DNA from: Cymbidium sinense
Taxonomy: Eukaryota; Streptophyta; Magnoliopsida; Asparagales; Orchidaceae
NCBI GenBank assembly: GCA_021442155.1
Contig: CM038214.1
Span: 313,689,001 to 313,753,000, forward strand
Direction of reading: 5' to 3'
DNA length: 64,000 bases
The notes below the pieces were generated by a model. The model saw only the letters and a program-made list of their open reading frames with translations, was not told the origin of the DNA and did not search any database. Shown piece by piece: positions 57,764 through 64,000 of the stretch (within the stretch, counting starts at the first letter, position 1; every line of letters starts with the position of its first letter). The position numbers and the translations under genes were made by a program.

Positions 57764-59805
57764 CTTAGGGTTTAGCTTTAGGTTTAGTTTTATTAGGTTT
57801 TAGGGTTTAGGTTTATTTTTTAATTTATTTAGTTACTTTAGGTTTATTTGCAGGTTTAGGGTTGGTTTAGAGTTAAGGTTAGGTTGGGGTTTAGGTTTAG
57901 AGTTTGGGAGTTTTTTAGGGTTAGGATTAGGGTTATGATTAGGTTTAGGTTTTAGGTTAGTTTTAGGGTTTGGATTTATTATTTTTTGAAAGTTTAGGTT
58001 TAGTTTATTTAGTTTATTTTTTATTTATTTTTATTTTATTTTTATTTTTTTATTTGAGCTTATTTTATTTTTATTTTAGGTTATTTATTTATTTTAAGTA
58101 TTTATTTTAGTTTAGGTTTATTTTTTATTACTTTTTAGGTTTCAGTTTATTTTTTAGTTGAGTTTTATTTTTATTTTATTTTTTGGGTTTAGGTTTTATT
58201 TTTTATTTTTAGATTTAGGTTTTGGTTTTTAATTTCTTTTTTTACATTTAGGTTTTAGGTTTTTATGTTATGTTTAATTTTAGGTTTTATTTTTTAGTTA
58301 AGGTTTGGGTTTATTTTATTTTATTTAGTTTAGGTTTAGTTTATTTTAGTTTAGATTTAGGTTTATTTTATTTTATTTATTTTATTTTTATTTTAGGTTT
58401 AGGTTTTCTTTTTTGGTTTAGGGTTTAGGTTTTATTTTTTATTTTTTTGAAATTTTATTTTTAGGTTTAGGTTTTTAGGTAATTTTTATTTAATTTTATC
58501 ATAAGTTTATTTTATTTTTAGTTTTTATTTTATTTAGGTTTTTATTTTTTAGTTTAGTTTAGGTTTTTATTTATTTTATTTTAGTTTATTTTAATTTTAA
58601 TTTTATTTTATTTTTAATTTTAGGTTTATGTTTTAGTTTAGAATTTTATTTTATTTAGGTTTTGGTTTATTTATTTATTTTGTTTTTAGGTTTTATTTAG
58701 TTTAAGTTTAGGTTTTTAGGTATTTAGGGTGTAGCATTAAGGGTTTAGGGTTTAGGGTTTAGAGTTTAGGGTTTAGGGTTTTAGGGTTTAGGTTAGGTTT
58801 TGGGTTTTAGGTTTAAGGTTCAATGTTTCTTTAGCTTTAGAATTTAGGGTTTAGGTTTTAGGATTTAGGTTAAGTTAGTTTAAAACTTTAGGTTAGGTTT
58901 ATAGTTTAGGTTAGTTTAAGGTTTAGGGTTTTGCATTTTTGGGTTTAGGGTTTTGGATTTAGAATTTAGGTTTAAGGGTTTAGGGTTAGTTTAGGGTTTA
59001 AGGTTTAGGGTTTAGGGTTTAAGGTTTTTTAGGCTTTAGGGTTTAGGGTTAAGCATTTAAGTTTATAGGTTTAGAGTTTAGGGTTTAGGGTTTAGGGTTT
59101 AGGGTTTAGGGTTTAGGGGCTTTTTTTAAATTAAATAATCTAGTAGGTTTAGGTTTATTTAGTTTATTTTTTATTTATTTTAGTGTTTTTTATTTTTATT
59201 TTGTTTAGTTTATTTATTTTAGGTTTATTTATTTTAGTTTAGGTTTTTATTTTAGTTTATTTTTTAAGTTTAGGCTAAGATTTATGTTTATTTTTTAGTT
59301 TATTTGTATTTTTATTTTATTTTTTAGGTTTAGGCTTTATTCTTTATTTTAAGTTTAGGTTTAGGTTTTTATTTTATTTTCTTTAGGTTTAGGTTAAGGT
59401 TTAGGTTTTTTGTTTAGTTTGCAGTTCAAGTTTTATTTTTTATTTATTTTTAGGTTTTCTTAAGTTAATTTCATAGGTCTAGGTTTTTATTTAGATTTTA
59501 TTTTATTTTATTTTAGGTTTATTTTATTTTTATTTTACGTTTAGCTTTTATTTTATTTAAGTTTTTTATTTTTAGGTTTATTTTAATTTTAGTTTAGTTG
59601 AAGTTTGTATTTATTTTATTTAAGTTTATTTTTTATTTTTTATTTTATTTTATTTTATTTTTAGATTTAGGTTTAGGTTTAGGTTTAGGTTTTAGTTTAG
59701 GTTTTTATTTTATTTTATTTTATTTAGGTTGAGGTTTTTTATTTTTTTTATTTTTAACTTTTATTTAGTTTAGGTTTAGGTTTCTTAAGTTTTTAGGATT
59801 TAGGG
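57764..59805 (+). repeat. Telomere-like array, right end before LINE
   Basis: Cassettes lie at about 57,985-58,725 (altered start) and 59,122-59,795. TTTAGGG blocks fill the rest, including six near-perfect heptamers at 59,078-59,115. The array is interrupted at 59,806 by the poly(T) of the LINE insertion. Confidence 0.8.
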
Positions 59806-59816
59806 TTTTTTTTTTT

Positions 59817-62800
59817 GGGAAACCCTGTGTAGGGGTATTTTATTGCCACAAAAAGAGGGTTACAAGGTCCTTAAATGGGATAAACTCAGGCAAGCTCAAA
59901 TTACTGATCGACTAAGGTAAATCCCTATCTAAGTACATCCAAAAGCAAAATAAGGCATTAAAGCAATCAAAAGATATAATGAGATTAACATAAAAGGGAA
60001 GATTAGATGCTCTGCGGGCGTGAGAATGCATGACACTATGGAGCAAACCGAGGACAATAGAAGCACCTATATAGCATCTATTTGGTAAAAGTCTTGATAT
60101 CCATATACACTACAATCAGAAACCATATACAGATAGAGACAAAAAGCCATAATGAGAAAGGGGTTCCCATCACGGTTATAGGACGATATAAGACACCATG
60201 TCAATGAATTCCTAGCACCAATACAAGTAGTTCATCATATTCAGCATTAGGTAGCAAGCTTACTATAAGTCCACCCATTCAGATAGAGCATGATAAGGTT
60301 TGAATATGAATTAGTTAAGAGCATCTTAACATGATGCATAAGTCTAAAAGCTAGGCAAAATATAAGAGAAGCAAAAAGTAAAATGGTTTTGGCTACAAAG
60401 ACCATAGCGACAAACAACAAATAGGCCACATTGCCACTGAAGGAAGGCTGCAAGAAACCAAAAGTCGAAACACCAAGCGGGTTGGAAAGAAAGAGTAGAA
60501 TATATGGTAGAGCGAGCTTCTCCTTTATTTGGATGCTCTCCCACCACAAAAAAATTCGATAAGAGATAATCAAAGGAAAAGTTTGCTTAGTAGTAGCGAG
60601 AACTTTAAAGCAATAACGGTAACAACCAAATTTGGGTGACCAATAACCCAACTATATATAAAAGTTAAAATAGTGATTAAGAGGGAAAAACAAAAGAGTA
60701 CTCCTCATGAATTTGCATGTTCTCATCATAGTCAAGTGAGGGAAAATAACAAGGAAAGATCAACACGGATATTAGCGACAAAATAAAAAAAACAAAGAGC
60801 ACTAGAAAGAGCTGTTAAAACCAATTCTAGTCCAAAGAGATATTAAAGTAGACATGGGATTTCAAGCGACAAAGTAAACAATAAGGAAGGTTGCAACCAT
60901 TTGATGCTCAACAAGCTGTCTACCTTGGAAAAAAAGTAATTAAAAGCAAGCAAGAAAGACAAAACCCTAACTCAACTGTCTATAGTTACAAAAAATAGTA
61001 AGAATGAGCAAAACGTAGTAGATATGAAGGGATAGGTAATGAAAAGCTCCCCACCACAAACCAATCCAGAGACATTTGACAAAGCAGTTCAATAGCGGGG
61101 TTGCTTAATTAATTAATCCAATTTTGCCAAAGATAATGACAGTAATAACCAAAAGGTTGTCCAGTAACCCAATTATGCATATAAGATAAACCATTGATTA
61201 AGTTCAAGCAAAATAGAAGAATGATCTTCAAGATTTGCATGTTCCCATCACATAGCATCTGAGGGAAACCAATGAGGAAGACCAACGGGATGTTAGCAAG
61301 GCAGAAAGAAAAACAAAGAAAACTTGGTGGGCAAGGTAATCAAAATTCCAAAAACCAATAGCGGAGACATTGTTATAGTTTTTACACCCATTCAGAAAAG
61401 CAATCTTTAAGAACAAAGATATAAAATAGAGAATGAAATAGTTCAAGTAATTCCCACCAGAGTAAATAGTAGTACCCACAACCTCAGCAAAGGCAGAATG
61501 AAAATCCCTTAAGTAACTCCAAACCTACTGAGCATGGTAAAGAAGTCCAGAAACAACAAGATTGACAGTAGCCTCAAGGGTCCAATTCAGCCAACAACTA
61601 AGAAAGGAGATACCAACAAGTTGACCATAGGAAAAGCCATTAAGAGTAGAGAGTGCATAAAAATGATCCCATAATAAAAAAGAAGAATTCTGACTATGCC
61701 AAAGAGAACCAGGATGAATAGGGCAACAACATGTGTGATCAAAAATAGCCCAATTGATAATAGTACAAATAGTTGGAAAATCGAGAAACAAAAAACATCC
61801 ATAAGTCATAAAGACAACAATCAGTAGCAGTCCCAAAAACCAATGACTAGCATTGAAAAGTAACAAGACCTTTCGGATCAAAAAATCTGATCTAGCAAGG
61901 CCCAAAATGACAGGGAAAACAAAGTAAAAACCAAAGAGAAAGGCAAACATGAAAACCCGTTCCTACAGGGAGTAAGAGAAAACAACAGCAAAAAACAAAT
62001 TCTCTCCAGACAAGAACAGTAAAAGAGATTAATCAAAGCCCCAATCTCAGAAACATCATGCATAAAAAGGATCTGCAAAACAAAACAACCAGAATCAATC
62101 TGAAGAAACTCCATCCAGTTTAAAAAAAATAAAGTGAGAAAATAACAAAATGCGATTCCACCAAGTAAAAGTAAAGAAGCATAAAAGATACCAAGAAGTA
62201 GTATCAAAGTTCACAATAATAAGTCGAGAAGGGGGGAGACAACCAGAAAACACAAAAAAAACAACCTTAGGTGGAAGAAAAGAAGAAAACTCCCCAAGAT
62301 CCCACCAAGGGACCTCTGAATCGGAAAATGGTTTCCAAAGCAGTGAATGGGGTCCAATTCAGACAACATAAGAAGATAAATATGAACAAAAAGGCCAAAA
62401 AACCTCTTCATGTAGAAAAATAAAATAAAAGATAACTCCCAAAAATAAAAGGAAAATGTCAGCTCAAAGCTAGAGTCAAAGAGAATATCAGCAGCAACCC
62501 AAGATCTAATAGGGGAGACAAGCAACATGTCAAAAGCCAGCCACCAGTCATTATCAGTTAAAATCTAACAACTAGATAAATCATCAAAGCGAATATTATT
62601 AACATAATGGTATAACATAGAATAATATGCAGTAATATCTTTGAAAGCATAGGTTGTAGAAAGTAATGGTAGTAGATAAACCCATCAAAATAAATTTCTC
62701 CATCCAGCAGTGATTAAGTCCCCTAGGATTAGGAATGAAGGCAGCATTGATATTAAAATCCCAAATAGGAGTGGTGTTATAAAACCAATAGCAGCTGACC

Positions 62801-63054
62801 CATAGCTCAACTAAATTCTAATGCAGGGTATTAGTATGCACATAGCTTAACAGCAGCCCTTTATCAGTGTAAATGCTAGAAGTAGAGAGCCTCCAATAAA
62901 GGAGAAGCTATTAAAACACCAAATTATGGCACAGAGATCAAGACAACAAATAATATCTGTGTGAAGCATCCACAAAAGACACAAAAGGAGCAGAAAATAA
63001 AATAAAGAGGCAGATTAAAAGATGAATGGAATGAGATACATCAAAAGGTTGGGA
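59817..63054 (-). other. Long LINE 3' region with internal duplication
   Basis: Between RNase H and the poly(A) tail lie about 3.2 kb, pyrimidine-rich on the minus strand. Related segments recur 521-522 bases apart (TAACCCA at 60,644 and 61,165; TTTGCATGT at 60,712 and 61,234), covering about 60,600-60,800 and 61,125-61,325. Open minus-strand frames of 134, 83, 141, 109 and 105 codons are hydrophobic. Those at 60,247-60,651, 61,228-61,479 and 61,525-61,950 are in the same phase, as are 61,878-62,207 and 62,211-62,528. I do not recognise a protein family, and the low purine content by itself favours long Phe/Leu frames. Confidence 0.5.
59839..59844 (-). terminator. AATAAA poly(A) signal of the LINE
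   Basis: TTTATT on the top strand reads AATAAA on the element strand, followed by CCCCTACACAGGG and then the A11 tail (59,816-59,806). Confidence 0.65.
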
Positions 63055-63554
63055 TTAAATTCGATAATGAAACCCAAAATTGTCCAAGTTAACTAGCCCA
63101 TGCAAGTGTTTGGGTAAGGTGAGTTGATCAAAGAAGATGATACCATCTAGCACCCGATTGGCAAGGTAAAGACAAGCATTTCCTTCATGCCAAACATGAG
63201 TGATGTTGAAATTGGGAAAGAAGGGCTCTAGTTTGCTTGAGGAGGTAGTACACCTGTCGCCATTTTGGTGGAAGTCAAGATCAATCGCCAGAAGAGCATC
63301 CACCTCAATCCAAATATTGAGCCATTTTGGAGGCAAATCTCAAGAGCTTTGTAGATCGCCATAAGCTCAAGAAATGGGATAGTGCAGTGAAATAAGAGGA
63401 TAAGCACATACATAGTACTGCACTTAGAGTTCCCGAAAATACCACCACAACCAGAGCCATTATGAGAGACATAGCCATCAGTGTTAATTTTAATAATATG
63501 GTCAAGAGGTTTTTTCCAATAAACAATCTTGTCATTTCGACAAGAAGGTTGCAA
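63055..63554 (-). pseudogene. LINE RNase H domain, frameshifted
   Basis: KINTDGYVSHNGSGCGGIF carries the first catalytic Asp (frame of 63,228-63,554), and ELMAIYKALEIC carries the Glu. A shift of frame near 63,310 leads to WIEVDALLAI with the next Asp, HVWHEGNACLYLAN where the final H and Asp motif usually read H-x-x-REGN-x-x-AD, and a closing LPKHLHGLVNLDNFGFHYR. The Asp of the last motif is missing. The domain would remove RNA from the RNA:DNA hybrid. Here it is interrupted. Confidence 0.8.
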
Positions 63555-63559
63555 AGTTA

Positions 63560-63968
63560 AAGCCCGCTTTTGGCCATAAATTTAGCCTTTTGAATTGTCT
63601 GTAATGAATGAGATTGGCTTTAAATAAGTCATGAATTTTGTTTTTAGTTCTAGCAATAATCTTCACGTGGTTCATAGGGATCTCATGATGTTTTGCATCA
63701 TTTCGGTCCATCCATATGAACCAGATAAGAGTGATAGCAATGATGACTTTAATGTGACCTTTAATAGTATAATCAAAATAGACTTCAAGAAGTTGATATA
63801 AAGAAAGAGAGCCATTGAAATTGACAATGTTAAAAAGATCATCATACCAAATCCAAAGCTTAGAAGCAATGGCCCCATTAACAAAAACATGATTAATATT
63901 ATCAATATGGAAACATCATTGACATTTAGAGGGTAAATGGAACCCTTTACCCTACAACAAGGAATCAA
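63560..63968 (-). pseudogene. LINE zinc-knuckle (zf-RVT-like) region
   Basis: The informative frame is not the longest open one. It reads FHLPSKCQ, a stop, then CFHIDNINHVFVNGAIASKL and WIWYDDLF, and later WFIWMDRNDAKHHE. This is the pattern of the zinc-binding module that joins RT and RNase H in plant LINEs: C-x-x-C, then H, then the W-x-I-W-x-x-R-N block. The second position after the first Cys is a TGA, so the element is dead. The 98-aa frame at 63,672-63,968 is a hydrophobic shadow. Confidence 0.7.
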
Positions 63969-64000
63969 CAGGGATAAAACTTTTCTAATATGCCAAGTAA

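Larger units (their letters stand above)
59806..64000 (-). mobile_element. L1-type plant LINE, 3' part, minus strand
   Basis: This non-LTR retrotransposon reads right to left and continues past the window edge. From its 5' side the visible parts are a zinc-knuckle region and connecting helices (63,968-63,560), an RNase H domain (63,554-63,055), a long 3' part and a poly(A) tail seen as T11 at 59,806-59,816. AATAAA on the minus strand (59,839-59,844) is about 23 bases upstream of the tail, the position of a poly(A) signal. Stops and frame shifts show it is inactive. It lies in the telomere-like array, so it arrived after that array formed. The target duplication cannot be checked because the other end is outside the window. 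Confidence 0.8.

Noticed and set aside
62150..62371. 73-aa plus-strand frame in the LINE region
   Set aside because: It is antisense to the LINE and Lys/Gln-rich because of purine-rich composition, with no motif.

Overview
This window is repetitive plant nuclear DNA. The evidence is Arabidopsis-type telomere heptamers (TTTAGGG), plant RTE- and L1-type LINE remnants, a Tat-lineage Ty3/gypsy retrotransposon and fragments of a plant glycine-rich RNA-binding protein (GR-RBP) gene. The GR-RBP fragments end in a G-N-W-R-N tail like the rice-type GRPs, so a monocot is possible but not shown. I see no intact host gene. Nearly all open frames are parts of repeats, and most hydrophobic F/Y/L-rich ones are simply T-rich repeat read through.

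Regions 1-23,377 and 42,531-59,805 are one kind of array. Blocks of degenerate TTTAGGG alternate with a T-rich cassette of roughly 0.35-1.4 kb that opens near AAATTAAGTAAACTGGTAGG and keeps the same internal order of TTTA/TTTAGG variants from copy to copy. Embedded in the array are ten GR-RBP 3'-end fragments on the minus strand (the one at 54,204 is only about 37 bp) and five RTE LINE reverse-transcriptase tail fragments on the plus strand. An eleventh GR-RBP fragment lies in the opposite orientation at 36 kb. All full-length GR-RBP copies start at the same residue (N of NGQNLDGRN), and the RTE copies share one 5' truncation point. They therefore spread by duplication of composite units, for example a ~2.2-2.4 kb unit at 8.4, 10.7 and 50.0 kb. 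Two GR-RBP copies (stops at 5,412 and 10,066) still have an undamaged 93-codon frame.

Region 23,378-42,530 breaks the array. It starts with about 7.6 kb of non-coding sequence holding several unrelated tandem repeats (~250 bp at 26.2-26.9 kb, TTGACC/GGTCAA-rich repeats at 29.4-30.4 kb, a 167-bp duplication at 30.4-30.7 kb). Next comes a decayed Tat element (protease tail, RT, RNase H, second RNase H, integrase; 31.0-35.6 kb). A ~0.8 kb block of the telomere/GR-RBP array then follows in inverted orientation (CCCTAAA strand on top, 35.63-36.45 kb), and after it a second, 5'-truncated Tat copy (36.45-38.6 kb) with a ~400-bp tandem-repeat 3' region (to ~41 kb). A ~350-bp AT-rich satellite (41.1-42.5 kb) closes the region.

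Region 59,806-64,000 is a minus-strand L1-type LINE inserted in the array. Its poly(A) tail is the T run at 59,806-59,816. A zinc-knuckle region and RNase H domain lie at 63.05-63.97 kb, with an unusually long (~3.2 kb) 3' part that contains a 521-bp-spaced duplication. The rest of the element runs off the right edge.

The most unusual feature is the hybrid repeat: telomere-like DNA, a T-rich cassette, a GR-RBP mRNA-like fragment and an RTE fragment amplified together as a higher-order unit.
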